A stretch of DNA of 64,000 nt from Trichosphaerium sp. ATCC 40318 (taxonomy: Eukaryota > Discosea > Flabellinia > Trichosidae): NCBI GenBank assembly GCA_038496445.1, contig JALMLS010000330.1, positions 90,274 through 154,273 of the forward strand, written 5' to 3'. The position numbers and the translations under genes were made by a program. Position 1 is the first letter of the stretch; each line of letters starts with the position of its first letter. Shown one piece after another: positions 11,324 to 22,074 of the stretch. The notes under the pieces were generated by a model. It was not told the DNA's origin. It did no database searches and saw only the letters and a program-made list of their open reading frames with translations.

Positions 11324-13125
11324 ATGCTTGGAGCAAGGCTTGTGTGTCGTGCTCATAGAGCCAGTAGAACAGCTTCTAATACGCACTCTAGTAGACAATA
11401 CGCTAGATGGTCAGTTAAGAAAACACCAGGTGCACCAGAGCTTTCTACAAAGTGTACGACACGATATTGAGTATGCTTTATGATTTCTAACGACATAAGT
11501 CTCTTCCGATGCGCCAAATACCGTATTGGTTGATGGATCCGCCATTGTACGCCAAAGTTTGATTCTTTCAGTAATAATGTTTTGTATAGCTTCAAAAAGC
11601 GTTTTATTCTATCCCACTGATGTCAGCAGACGGCACACCTGTACACGCTATGTTCGGTTACCTAAAAAGCGTTCTCAACTTTATGAAAGAAGAACCAGAC
11701 TACCTAGTTGTATGTTTTGATAGGTATGTAACACAAGACAACGTACTATGGTACTGAACGTTAAATAAGTTATGGCAAGTCCTGGAGACATGACATACAC
11801 GAAGAGTATAAAGGAAATAGCCCTCTAGAAGGCACAAAGCTGGTATGTTTGCATGCTAGGTATTTTGAAGGAGCTGATCGTTCACGTTAAGGCTAAACTG
11901 AAAGACCAACTGCCAATGATAAAACAAGCTAGTATCTCGTTCGATATTAATATTGTAGGCGTAGAAAAGTACGTACAAGCGGTTAAAACCCAAAAAGAAG
12001 CGATTTTTTTAGTGTTTTTGTTTTGACCTAAAAACTTCGATTGCCTGCTGGGTACTGTCAGCTGCTTTTGTGTTGTTTGTATTTTGTGGTGAAGGAGTTA
12101 CGTGTATATTATTGAAATAACTGATTTCTTTTTTTTCAAAATTAGTTATGAAGCTGATGATTTGATTGCATCGTATAAACGTCTTGCAACTGATTTGGGA
12201 CATAATACAATCATTGCATCAAGTAATAAGGACTTGATGCAACTTGTAGATGATAAAGTATGCATGTACAACCCATATCCAACTGTCAAAACACCAAAAT
12301 GGATACGTACGTGGTTGTAGACTGAAAAACAAAAAAAAAGTTGGAGCTAATTTTCTTTGAATGCAATTAGATCCTTCAGAAGTTGAAGAGATTCATGGTG
12401 TACCTCCTCATCTTGTACCTGATATTCAAGCTCTCGTTGGAGAAAAGAAAAGTAGGATACCAAAAGTTGAAGGGCTTGGTCCTGGTACCGCAGCTGAGTT
12501 GCTTAAGAAATATGGTAAGCAAAACGTTTTGCTTTTTCTTTTTCTGCCTTTTTTTACTGAGTTTACTCCATCGTAAATTTCTGTACCATATTTCTCTTTA
12601 ATATATATTTTAGGAAGCGTGGAAGCGTTAGTAGCAAATGCAGGTGGATTTAGAGAACGTATAGCGTCAGAGTAAGCTTGTGGCTATTTTTTTTTCGAAT
12701 ACTTTTTTTGTGAACAGAAATAAGAATAATATTTGTTTTAGGCTTGCAGCAAATGGTATGGATATTATCCGGTATAAATCATTGTTTACCCTACATGATG
12801 CTGTACCTGTACCAGCTCTTGAGAAACAGGAATATCGCGCTCCTTCACAAGACAAAGCGATGGAGTTTATTAAAGAATACAAACTAGAAAGTGTTAGAAA
12901 AACAATGGAGAAGCACTTTGGCTTTAAAGATACTGAACCTGTCCGAAATAGTACGTTAAATATATTTCCTTTATTGTTTGCTTCCTTGAAGTCCTTGAGT
13001 TTGGCATTTTCGATCTAAAGTGTCAAGCCCACGTGCACTTTTTTTGGACGCAAAACTTTTTTGAATCGTTTTTTTATTCTATCATTCTGGCTCACCTCTT
13101 TACAGCCTCTAAACCTGGTGAATGA
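11324..13125 (+). CDS. Mitochondrial 5'-3' exonuclease (Pol I N-domain/FEN family)
   Basis: Stand-alone homologue of the 5'-3' exonuclease domain of bacterial DNA polymerase I. Residues 1-35 (MLGARLVCRAHRASRTASN) are Arg/Ser-rich without acidic residues, which suggests a mitochondrial presequence. Family motifs follow in order: TVLVDGSAI, LQKAFYSIPLMSADGTPVHA, DYLVVCFDR, SWRHDIHEEYKGN, YEADDLIASYKRL, IIASSNKDLMQLV and the helix-hairpin-helix region KVEGLGPGTAAELLKKYG. The metal-binding acidic residues of these motifs are present. At least nine exons; the last is short (ending TGA at 13125). The likely role is primer or flap removal and repair in mitochondrial DNA; that role is inference. Confidence 0.8.
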
Positions 13126-13297
13126 TCTTAGTGGCAGTAATATTGTATAAATAAACAACAAGAAAAACATCAACAATAAAAATATTGTAGGTGATAACGT
13201 TCCAGCTCACTCCGATAGCGAGAAGCGTTGAATGTTAAAAAAACACAATAGAATATGTTGTTTAAAATGTCGCCAAATTTTTCTGTGTTATAACCAA

Positions 13298-14104
13298 CTA
13301 ACAATAGTATGTAGCTCCTAACGCCTTCAAACATTCATCTGTTACATGTGTAAATGGTACATCAATAGTATGCACGCCTGCCAACGCCTTGATACCCTCA
13401 TCTGTAATCAATAAACAAGCACCTAGCCTAATAGTGTATACACCTGCCAAAGCCTGTATACCTTCATCTGATACCTTTGTACTTGTTAAATCTATAGTAT
13501 GTACACCTGCCAACTCTTTGATTCCCTCGTCTGTTATTGATTCACAACCACTTAACGAGATAGTGTGTACACCTGCCAATACCTTCAACCCCTTGTCTGT
13601 GACATTTGTAAATGATAAATCAATCTTGTATACACCTGCTAACGCCTTGATACCATCATCTGTAATCAATTCACAATTACTTAACCTAATGGTGTGTACA
13701 CCTGCTAAAGCTTTGATTCCTTCATCAGTCACCATTGTAAATGATAAATCAATCTCATGTACACCTGCTAACGCCTTGACGCCATTGTCTGTTACCTTTG
13801 TAAATGGTAGCATAATAGTATGTACACCTGCTAATGCTTTGATTCCTTCACAAGTAAAATCAAAATCAAAAGAAATAATTGTATTGTGGAGTAATGGGCT
13901 GCCAGAAAGGATCTTAATGCCATCTTCACTAGTTATTTTAATATAATTGTATCCAATGTGGTCATGAACAATAGATCGCAAAAAGCGGCATGTTTGGGCT
14001 GATTGGAGAGTATAATTCCCTTGTTTGAGAATATGCACTATAACTTCAATTGGTAGCGCAATAAGGTCAAATATGTATTCGTTTGTATTTTCGTTTTGTT
14101 CCAT
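13298..14104 (-). CDS. F-box leucine-rich-repeat protein, copy 2
   Basis: Intact single-exon ORF of 268 residues. The N-terminus has an F-box-like segment (LIALPIEVIVHILKQGNYTLQ...TCRFLRSIVHDHIGYN, about residues 14-54). About eight LRRs follow, alternating between a Thr type (SFTxVTDxGVKALAGVHEIDL) and a Cys type (SxCxxITDEGIKALAGVHTI), so the true repeat unit is about 46-47 residues. It lacks the N-terminal helical domain of the other two copies. The probable role is substrate receptor of an SCF ligase (family knowledge). A CACGTG lies about 90 bp upstream of the start. Confidence 0.82.
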   Translation of the reverse strand: MEQNENTNEYIFDLIALPIEVIVHILKQGNYTLQSAQTCRFLRSIVHDHIGYNYIKITSEDGIKILSGSPLLHNTIISFDFDFTCEGIKALAGVHTIMLPFTKVTDNGVKALAGVHEIDLSFTMVTDEGIKALAGVHTIRLSNCELITDDGIKALAGVYKIDLSFTNVTDKGLKVLAGVHTISLSGCESITDEGIKELAGVHTIDLTSTKVSDEGIQALAGVYTIRLGACLLITDEGIKALAGVHTIDVPFTHVTDECLKALGATYYC

Positions 14105-14505
14105 TTACAAAGCACTATTAATCAAAACACTGAATCCTCTCGTACAAATAGACACCGAAGTTTCTACTTTATTTATTCGCGGTAGGAAAGATCACGTGAC
14201 TTTTAAAACCGCTTTATTGTAGTTAATGCGTTGTGTAACCTAGCCATGCTTGAAAGGCGCTGAAAGCTCACGTATTTACAAGGTTAAGTACGTTTTCTCG
14301 GACTTTTCCCGACTGATCACGTGCCTTTTAATAATATTCACAGCGTTTCCCCAAGGTCAGAAACAGGAAAAAGTACAACGGTTTAGTTAGTAAGTGATTT
14401 AATTCAAATGGTCAGTGGAACAAAAACAACGAGAGATTCATGTTTGATGTTTTATAAACAGTTTTATGACAGAAAACACGTTAATTGGTAAACAAGATTG
14501 CGATC
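14105..14505. other. Intergenic with two CACGTG motifs
   Basis: About 400 bp between the F-box-LRR start and the stop of the first Cys-rich peptide gene. CACGTG occurs at about 14193 and 14316. No gene seen. Confidence 0.35.
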
Positions 14506-14897
14506 TTAGCAGCTTCCACAAGCAGCTTCGCTCCAGCAACACCATTTGTCACTTCTGATGCGAAAGCATAATGGAGATCCAGGGTAGCAGTATGCAGTTG
14601 AACCTATCGTATGTAAGTATTTAAGAATTACCAACCTTTGATTTTTCACGTACATTGACCATTCTTTTCACGACCACGTTTACGCCATCCTGGAGGGCAC
14701 CATCCATTTGTATCACATGTTTCACCACACAACAGTGGTCCTTGCTATACAAACGAAAGTTAGAAAAGGAAATGTAAAAGGAGATGTTGACTTACTTCAG
14801 TTGCTCGTTTAGCTCTTTCACTGAGCTCATTAGATTGGACCGCCAAGGCGAAAGTTAAAGCCGCAAGTACAAAGACAATAAGAGTAGTAGTTTTCAT
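14506..14897 (-). CDS. Secreted 10-cysteine peptide precursor, copy A
   Basis: Three exons (14796-14897, 14654-14744, 14506-14603). Exon 1 encodes a signal peptide (MKTTTLIVFVLAALTFALA) and a short acidic/basic propeptide ending in a dibasic KR, a kexin-type processing site. Exons 2-3 encode a mature peptide of about 60 residues with ten cysteines (spacing CxxxC, CPPGW...QC, YC, LC, WCC, AACGSC at the C-terminus). The mature sequence is the same in all four copies. Only one CC pair is present, so it is not a typical granulin module. The fold is probably disulfide-rich; the function (signal, defence or toxin-like) is unknown. Confidence 0.85.
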
Positions 14898-15247
14898 CGG
14901 GGGTTATGTTCAATTCGTGAGGTGTTGTTATGGTTTGAATTTTATGGCTGGAAGGTCAAGATGATTTAAGTCTCACTTCATGTGCAGTTATGGTAACTTC
15001 TTTATCTTATCGGAACTTTGCAATTTTTAGATCACCATACTTTTAGCCCCAAATAGAACAGCGGTAATGATAATAAGAAACCATAGAAAACAAGCATTGG
15101 ATTTAGCGAAAAAGAAATGTGGTAAACACTTTATGATACTTTTGTTCAGTGAATATGAAGACTTAAATCGATGTCTAAGTACATTCAAACAAAACCAAAT
15201 TACAAAACCTCAACCAACAACAAAGCTCATCTTCTAACAAACAACAA
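14898..15247. promoter_or_regulatory. Divergent promoter region of peptide genes A and B
   Basis: Head-to-head spacer of about 350 bp. Both ends have counterparts, in opposite orientation, in the spacer between copies C and D: the 155 bp next to copy B (from about 15093) match the sequence next to copy C, and the stretch next to A matches that next to D (GAGACTTAAA, CAAACCATAACAA). The duplication therefore included the promoters. Confidence 0.5.
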
Positions 15248-15657
15248 ATGAACACAACAATATTATTTGTATTGGTGACTTTGGCATTGATACCAATTGC
15301 CTTGACGACCCAATCTAAAGACTCTGAAGAAATGCCAGACATGCATGAAAAGAGATCAACTGAGGTATGTCGACACTTGGTACTTTTACATTGTATTGTT
15401 AATTAACACCTCATCTAGCAAGGACCACTGTTGTGTGGCGAAACATGTGATACAAATGGATGGTGCCCTCCTGGATGGCGTAAACGTGGTCGTGAAAAGA
15501 ATGGTCAATGTATGTGAAAAATCAAAGGTTGGTAATTCTTAAATACTTACATACGATAGGTTCAACTGCATACTGCTACCCTGGATCTCCATTGTGCTTT
15601 CGCATCAGAAGTGATAAATGGTGTTGCTGGAGCGAAGCTGCTTGTGGAAGCTGCTAA
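15248..15657 (+). CDS. Secreted 10-cysteine peptide precursor, copy B
   Basis: Exons 15248-15364, 15419-15509 and 15560-15657. The signal peptide differs from copy A (MNTTILFVLVTLALIPIALT) and the propeptide is acidic and also ends in KR before the mature part. The mature 10-Cys peptide is the same as in the other copies and ends CGSC. An AATAAA lies about 30 nt after the stop. It is transcribed away from copy A across a shared spacer. Confidence 0.85.
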
Positions 15658-16391
15658 GATCCTGCACTCCAATATGAATGTAAAACTAAATAAAGTACCC
15701 AAGTTTTACTATTATTCGTTTTCATAGTTAGGCTGCATTGTCAGCTCCAAGTTCAACAAGAAACACATGTTGTGAGTCAATTGAATACACAGTGTATGTG
15801 GCAACGTGTGTGCCTGTAAAAACCAATGAGCATAGGCACTACATTATTTTAGCAGAAACTGGTTTATTAAACGTGAAACACACTTGTTCAATCGCTAAAA
15901 TAATGTTCAACGTAGCGCTAAAATATAGCAATGCAGACTTGCATTCACTTTTCAAGCAAGTGATACCGCATACAGGCAGGGCATGGCATCCAAATGTTAC
16001 AGTTACTACAACATATGGTGTTAGAGCGAATGGTATAGCCATGTTTAATTAGCAAAACAGCACTAAACCAGGATAGAACCAAAGGCAATGTAAACCTTTT
16101 TGACTTTGTCCTTATGCCATTGAGTACAATCAAATTAGCTCAGTGAGTGAACTATGAGCATAAGAAGTAACTCAACTATTTTTTGCTGGCAAGTATTGAG
16201 CCGACCCATTTTTTTGTAGTGATTGCTGGAGAATGTAATAGTTCATTGGCCGAAGAATTGTGACTGAAATTTATGTTTCATTTTGATACAACGAGCAGTT
16301 TAGTTAGTAAACTGTAGTCTGATTCTACTTGTTGGCACTTTTATTGATTTCTTACAATGATATATGGCACAACAAGTATGGCTTTGCAATC
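15658..16391. other. Central spacer of the inverted duplication
   Basis: About 730 bp between convergent copies B and C. One long open frame (about 15741-16052) has no ATG at its start and no homology I recognise. The spacer is not itself palindromic as far as I can see. It forms the loop between two arms of about 560 bp. Confidence 0.4.
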
Positions 16392-16799
16392 TTAGCAACT
16401 TCCACAAGCAGCTTCACTCCAGCAACACCATTTGTCACTTCTGATGCGAAAGCATAATGGAGATCCAGGGTAGCAGTATGCAGTTGAACCTAATAAAGGT
16501 AAGTATTAAAGAATTACCATCCTTGATTTTCACGTACATTGACCATTCTTTTCTCGACCACGTTTACGCCATCCAGGAGGACACCATCCATTTGTATCAC
16601 ATGTTTCACCACACAACAGTGGTCCTTGCTAAATTGCATGTTAATTAACAATACAATGTAAAAGTACCAAGTGTCGACATACCTCAGTTGATCTCTTTTC
16701 ATGCATGTCTGGCATTTCTTCAGAGTCTTTAGATTGGGTCGTCAAGGCAATTGGTATCAATGCCAAAGTCACCAATACAAATAATATTGTTGTGTTCAT
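16392..16799 (-). CDS. Secreted 10-cysteine peptide precursor, copy C
   Basis: Exons 16683-16799, 16538-16628 and 16392-16489. Its signal peptide and propeptide are identical to copy B, of which it is the inverted duplicate. The mature 10-Cys peptide is the same as in all copies. Intron 1 still matches copy B closely, which marks a recent duplication or conversion. Confidence 0.85.
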
Positions 16800-17151
16800 T
16801 TGTTGTTTGTTAGAAGATGAGCTTTGTTGTTGGTTGAGGTTTTGTAATTTGGTTTTGTTTGAATGTACTTAGACATCGATTTAAGTCTTCATATTCACTG
16901 AACAAAAGTATCATAAAATGTTTACCACATTTCTTTTTCGCTAAATCCAACGCTTGTAATCCATGATTGTTAGTCATCAATATACTGACACAAATAATGC
17001 TATTCTATCTGGGTTTTGCAAAGTAGACTTACGATATTGTGAAACAAATATAATTTACCGTAACATTTCACGTGAATGGAGACTTAAACCATAATGACCT
17101 TCAAGTCATAAATACAAACCATAACAAGAACAACTACACCTTATAGAACAA
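16800..17151. promoter_or_regulatory. Divergent promoter region of peptide genes C and D
   Basis: Inverted counterpart of the A-B spacer. It contains TTCACGTGAA at about 17069-17078, some 75-80 bp upstream of the copy D start. The A-side counterpart reads ACATGAAG, so the motif is not perfectly kept. Confidence 0.45.
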
Positions 17152-17544
17152 TGCAAACAACAACACTTTTCGCTTTTGTACTCATGGCATTGACTGTTGC
17201 CTTGGCGGTCCAATCTAATGAGCTCAGTGAAAGAGCTAAACGAGCAACTGAAGTAAGTAAAGATCTCATTACTTTTCCATCGCATTCTAATATCGATTTA
17301 GCAAGGACCACTGTTGTGTGGTGAAACATGTGATACAAATGGATGGTGTCCTCCAGGATGGCGTAAACGAGGTCGAGAAAAGAACGGTCAATGTACGTGA
17401 AGATCAAAAGAAGGGTAACAGACTTCTTTGTACTTACCTTTATTAGGTTCAACTGCATACTGCTACCCTGGATCTCCATTATGCTTTCGCATAAGAAGTG
17501 ACAAATGGTGTTGCTGGAGCGAAGCTGCATGTGGAAGCTGTTAG
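17152..17544 (+). CDS. Secreted 10-cysteine peptide precursor, copy D
   Basis: Exons 17152-17252, 17302-17392 and 17447-17544. The signal peptide is close to copy A (MQTTTLFAFVLMALTVALA) and the propeptide is the same as in A, ending in AKR. The mature 10-Cys peptide matches the other three copies, ending CGSC and TAG. An AATAAA lies about 30 nt downstream. Confidence 0.85.
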
Positions 17545-18354
17545 TCACTAACTGCTTTACTGTGCTTTAATCAAATAAAGACAACTTAGTTAAAGTACAC
17601 AATGGCGTTTATTTGTTAAACCCTTTCTTTTGCTCGTATCTGTTTAAGTAGCATTGATACACTCTTGCGATTTTCCTTTTTACTCTTCTGAGCTTGTTTC
17701 GGATCCATCGAACTTATCCGTGACTCGCATGATCGTTCAGTATATTACAATCACAATTGTACTATATGCGTGGCAGTACGCAAGAACCCAAGCTGAGATT
17801 ATCATCATTTGATCTTTTTTTTCTTTTGTTCAAAAAGACTCTCTGGTCTTGTTCTCTATACTAGCAAAGTTCTTGTGCTATTTACCAATAACCTGTGTTT
17901 TTTCCATCAGTAACATATTATAAATAAGGGAAAAAAAAGAAACAAGGGAGTTGAGTTATCGAAGGAAGTTGATTACTTCTTTTTTTTTTGTTGACTTTTT
18001 TTTATGCGAACCGTTGCTTTGATCTCTTCTCTCTAACACTTGTCACATTACTAAATCTGCTCCATTCCCAGTTGATTTTTGGATGTAATTTTGATAATAT
18101 CTGCGGAAATAGGTTTATAGCAATAAAAGAACCTCCAGTATTCCTTAATGATTTTGTACAAACACGATACCTAAATAACCTATTAATAACGAATAACAAA
18201 TCATATTTTGGCCAATAAGTAAACATAATCACAAGTGTGGCAACAGCGGTTTGAAAAGTAAGAAAAAGTGCCAAACACACTAAAGGCGGAAAAAAACAAG
18301 AAAAACTTAAAACAGGTTTTTTTTGAAGTGTTTTTGGGTTTTGTGATTTGTATT
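17545..18354. other. Intergenic, nothing recognised
   Basis: About 810 bp, AT-rich with T-runs, between peptide copy D and the DWY-repeat gene. Short open frames on both strands lack motifs. No gene supported. Confidence 0.4.
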
Positions 18355-19692
18355 TTATCTTATGATGTTGTCGTACCAAGATTCCGGTTTCTCAATATTT
18401 TGCTGAACTTCTAATCTCTTTAAAAAGTTCATAACATTTTCTTGTTTATGCCAAAAACCAGCAGCTTGTCTAAAACCTGAGCGGTTTAAAAACTGTTTAT
18501 GGTCCCAATTATAGTCTTTGTAGATAGACTCTAGGCAATCTATAAGTCTTCCTTTATATCTAAATAATATCAGAACAAGAAATAAGGGTATCAAAATCAA
18601 AGAATAGCGAAGCTCACGAACCGACAAGTTGACATATTGTAAAAAAAATTTCTTCAAAGTACCTATTTGCGAGTATTCCTGAGCCCTTTTCTTGTACTAT
18701 GGCTTTACTTTGAACACTGTACCAACTATCCATTGTCTTTAGTTTAAGAGTACGGCCAATATCATCGAATTTTTCTCTTTGGTTATCCAAACAATCCCAG
18801 TGGTTATGAGGAACATTTCTTTTCAAAAAAGTGAGAAAAAAAGAACGAAAAAAGTATTTTTTGATTGCTCGTGACAAGTTGTTTCATGAAAGTAAATAAT
18901 AAACAGGTAATGATAGATAAAGTATTGTGGTAGTAATTATGAAAGTATTAATGATTTATCTGGGACGTAAAAGGAGGATTGAAACGATAAGAGATGGAAA
19001 AAAAAATTGTTCTTTTGTAAAACAACACGCACATGAACTGTTGTTTATCCCATTTTTTATCAGGATAGAGATTTTGTAGGCAGTTCACAAGTGAGCCATC
19101 ATGTCTATTTATTGTATAAGTCTAAAAAAAACTGTGACAGGCAAGTACTTTAGGAGCGTTGTTCTACATCCTGCGTCGGCCATGTCGTCAAAGGAAATCT
19201 CATACCAATCATCGAGAACAAATACACCAATTTTTTTAGCAGTTTTCTCTAATAAATCTTTATGATTGCTATCTAAGTTCCAGTAGTGATGTGGCACCCA
19301 TCTGTTAGGTGTCAGTTATATTTTTTTTGGGCAGTTCGGTTTCAAACTGTGTTTGGCACGTCATACCTGAACCTGGATGTTACCCAGTCGTATTCTCTGT
19401 ATAAATCTGCCAATGCGTGAGATAATGAAGAGTTATAGCTCGAAACTGAGTTAGAAGCGCTTCAGACGCGTAATTATGGTACAGGATACCTATTTAAGCA
19501 AACTTTACTCGCACTCAATACATCATTAACGCGAATGTCATACCAGTCATCGTAGCAATATACCATTAGTCTAGGTGAGACAATGGCATCAAATATACGT
19601 CTAACATCATTTCTCGGTTGTTTGGCTCATTAATATAAGCAAACGCTACAAATACCATATTTACCTTGTAATTTAAACTGTAAAGTTCTCAT
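18355..19692 (-). CDS. Trp-rich DWY-repeat protein
   Basis: Multi-exon gene with at least three copies of a unit of roughly 65-75 residues: (V)PxxxWxxxxNxxxxLxxxxxxxxxxxxDWYxI...LLxxY..SLxxAL..IYxxYxWxxxxF. Clear parts are YDDWYDIRVNDVL and YNSSLSHALADLYREYDW (unit 1), WVPHHYWNLDSNHKDLL...DDWYEISFDDM (unit 2), NVPHNHWDCLDNQREKF...DSWYSVQSKAI with LESIYKDYNWDHKQF (unit 3), and a final GFWHKQENVMNFL...ESWYDNI. I have seen this W/DWY pattern in repeat proteins of other eukaryotes but cannot name a function. The first exon is short (19675-19692). Some acceptor sites end in GAG. Confidence 0.65.
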
Positions 19693-19811
19693 GCGTAACA
19701 ACAAAAGCCAAACGAATCTAAAAAGCGCTTATTACGATCAGTTAAGTCAAAGCAAAAATAGCGTTATTTCCTCACAACTACGCGTTACTAAACGGATGTT
19801 TATTATGGTTT

Positions 19812-22074
19812 TTAGTATGATCCACGACGTCTCATTGCTGCCAGCCTTTCCCTCTCTTTTCTCCTTCTCTCCTCTTCTTCAAGGTACTTCTTTCGTTCAT
19901 CCAACACTTTTTCGAATTCTCGTATGAGTAGAATACTGTTCCATGTCCTACACACTTGTCTTGCTCTTCCAATTGTTTTAGAATTGAAATTAGCAAATAC
20001 AAGAACTACTGCGTCTACTGGCATAAAAAGAGGTGAAGCAAAGTCTGGCATGCCAAGTTTTGGCCAGAATTTAGCCCAACTGTTTGCAAAATTTGTACTT
20101 GGTTGATAGCCAGGAATAACGTTATCAGTAGGTGCTATCTTATCAAGTATAAAGAGGCGGTAGTGAGAGAATATCATTTCTCTGAACTCTGCATACATTT
20201 CTCCAACTTGAATGGCATAATGATCTCTTACTGGTTGTACAATAATTGAATGAATATTGTCAAGCCTAAAAACAATTACATATCGGAACACATTGATCAA
20301 TTTTCTTTGTTCAATACACTCCAAATAAATGAATGCCCGAGCAGTGCAACAATGAAAAAACAAAAAGAAAAACAAGGATTAAGTTTTTCAGTTGCAACAA
20401 AGCAATAATAATCACAGTTGTCGTACGCTTTTCTGGCTTGTGCCTTACTAGAACCAAATTGTGGTGTCTTCGTTTTTTTAATAATGTTAGCTAACCTTCT
20501 ATCGTCTTCTTCGATAATAGCCTTTAAAAGATTGGAAAAAGGACCTGACCACATTCCTGTTTGTTTCTGAAAAAAAGAGGTCAGATTTTACCGTTTTTTC
20601 AAATGACCAATTATTCGCTGCTACATACCTTCCATCTTGAGCATACGAGGTATAATGGGTGGGCTTTATTTGAAGGCATCATTATTATTGCCCATATCCG
20701 TTCGAAGGCTTCCTTTTTCATGTCGGGAACAGAAATCTTATTTTCTTTGATTTCTTGTTGAATATCCATTGGAATATGTGCTATTTTGTCAAGTTTATCA
20801 TCGACACCGAGAAACTCTCTAAAAGGCCTTGTGTCTTTTGCAAATGCTGCTTCAAGGTAGGTTTTGTGTTTATCGAATTGAGCTTTGAGTGCGTTGTATA
20901 TAGCATTGAATTCCGCCAAGTGAATTTCGTTTTTTATTTTCTTCTTGAACGAGCTAACTTGTTTCATACGCATCAATTGCCAGACATATAGTGGGTATAT
21001 CTGCATAGCTAACTCGTGTCCATCAAGCCAAGACTCTCTTATATACTTTAAGCGTAACCCAGTATCAACAACGCGAACAACGTATCCTTAATAAAAAAGT
21101 TAAAATGAGAAGATTTCTAAAGTGCTTGCCTTCGGATCCTGTAGCTCGCCTGAGTTTTATTTTATCGTTCAATTTCTTCAAGCTTTGTACTTTTATAGGT
21201 TTGATAGATTTAACGCCAAGAGTATTTGCAATATCAATAACATCAGGTAAAGTGAGTTCGTATCCTTTATCGTCATAAACAGCCAAAAGAATCGGTTCTT
21301 GATGCAAAATGTTAAGTTAGCTTTTTTTCGTTTTAAGTACTGGTATTAACATGACGTACCCTCGAAGTCATATTCAACAACTACAGTGTTTTCTTTATAA
21401 ATGATTTCAAAGATATATGTCCAAGACTCTTTCATTTTCTCAAGTGCACCATGTTCCGTCAACCAAGCCTAAAATTGTTTGTTGTCAACAATTATTTTTG
21501 TTACATTTTTCTTTTAGTTTTACGTACAGCAGCCCATTTAGCCTGTGAGGAGTTCATGCGAGATTTCGTTGTGACACAAATCTTCCCTTTCCAAATGAAA
21601 GCAACGCCCATTGAGCCTAAAATAACGTTGACGGTAAGCACTTGATACCCTTTTTTCGTTTTTTGTATTAGTTCAATGATTTGGTCTTACCATCATATTT
21701 TTCTGTTACTTCTATTTTAGCGTCTTTAGCCATCGCAGATGTGAGGTTTTCTTCGATTTCGTTGTACCTAAAGAATTTTGGGAAGCCATGAGCTATCACT
21801 TTCCCTTCTTTGTGGTCTATGGTACGTAAGTTATTTGTTGCATGTATAATTAGGCTAAATATAAGTACATACCTACAACAAGACCTCTGCAGAGGCAACC
21901 AACTTGAAAGTCATTTGATGGTGTTATTGAGTCAAAAGCGTAGCGATATACAGATAAACCGCAGCCATCGTCGTACTTTACAATCTTTTTTTGCTCTAGT
22001 CCCTGTTTTAAAGCCTTTTCTAGATCCTCCCAAGGCATAGCACGCACAGGATGCTGCTTTAGATCCTTTGCCAT
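19812..22074 (-). CDS. T4 Rnl1-like RNA ligase with C-terminal F-box
   Basis: ATP-dependent RNA end-joining enzyme of the T4 RnlA type. Nucleotidyltransferase motifs run in order across exons: CLCRGLVVG and HGFPKFFRYNE upstream, motif I EKYDGSMG with the AMP-accepting Lys split by an intron (about 21695 and 21630), KGKICVTTKSR, motif IIIa TYIFEIIYKENTVVVEYD, motif IV EGYVVRV and motif V RLKYI. A long helical C-terminal region follows. Near the end comes an F-box-like segment (FMPVDAVVLVFANFNSKTIG...VCRTWNSILL, about 20035-19925), then a basic coiled tail (EEERRRKERERL). Start ATG at 22074, divergent from the CBM48 gene. Joining a ligase to an SCF-type adaptor segment is unusual. Confidence 0.8.

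Larger units (their letters stand above)
15093..16956. repeat. Inverted duplication: arms around peptide genes B and C
   Basis: The left arm (about 15093-15660) and the right arm (about 16390-16956) are near-identical in opposite orientation. They cover promoter, coding and intron sequence of copies B and C. Beyond the arms, copies A and D are also each other's counterparts, so the whole A-B unit was copied as an inverted C-D unit. Arm limits were found by eye, from the point where the sequences diverge near TTGGATTTAGCG. Confidence 0.8.

Noticed and set aside
13389-13946. 185-codon plus-strand ORF
   Set aside because: Mirror of the F-box-LRR repeats on the minus strand.
15738-16052. ORF in the loop between peptide copies B and C
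   Set aside because: Begins at TTG, no upstream ATG, no motif and no convincing exon partner.
14506-17544. Granulin family call for the Cys-rich peptides
   Set aside because: Granulins have twelve cysteines with several CC pairs; these have ten with one CC pair and different spacing.
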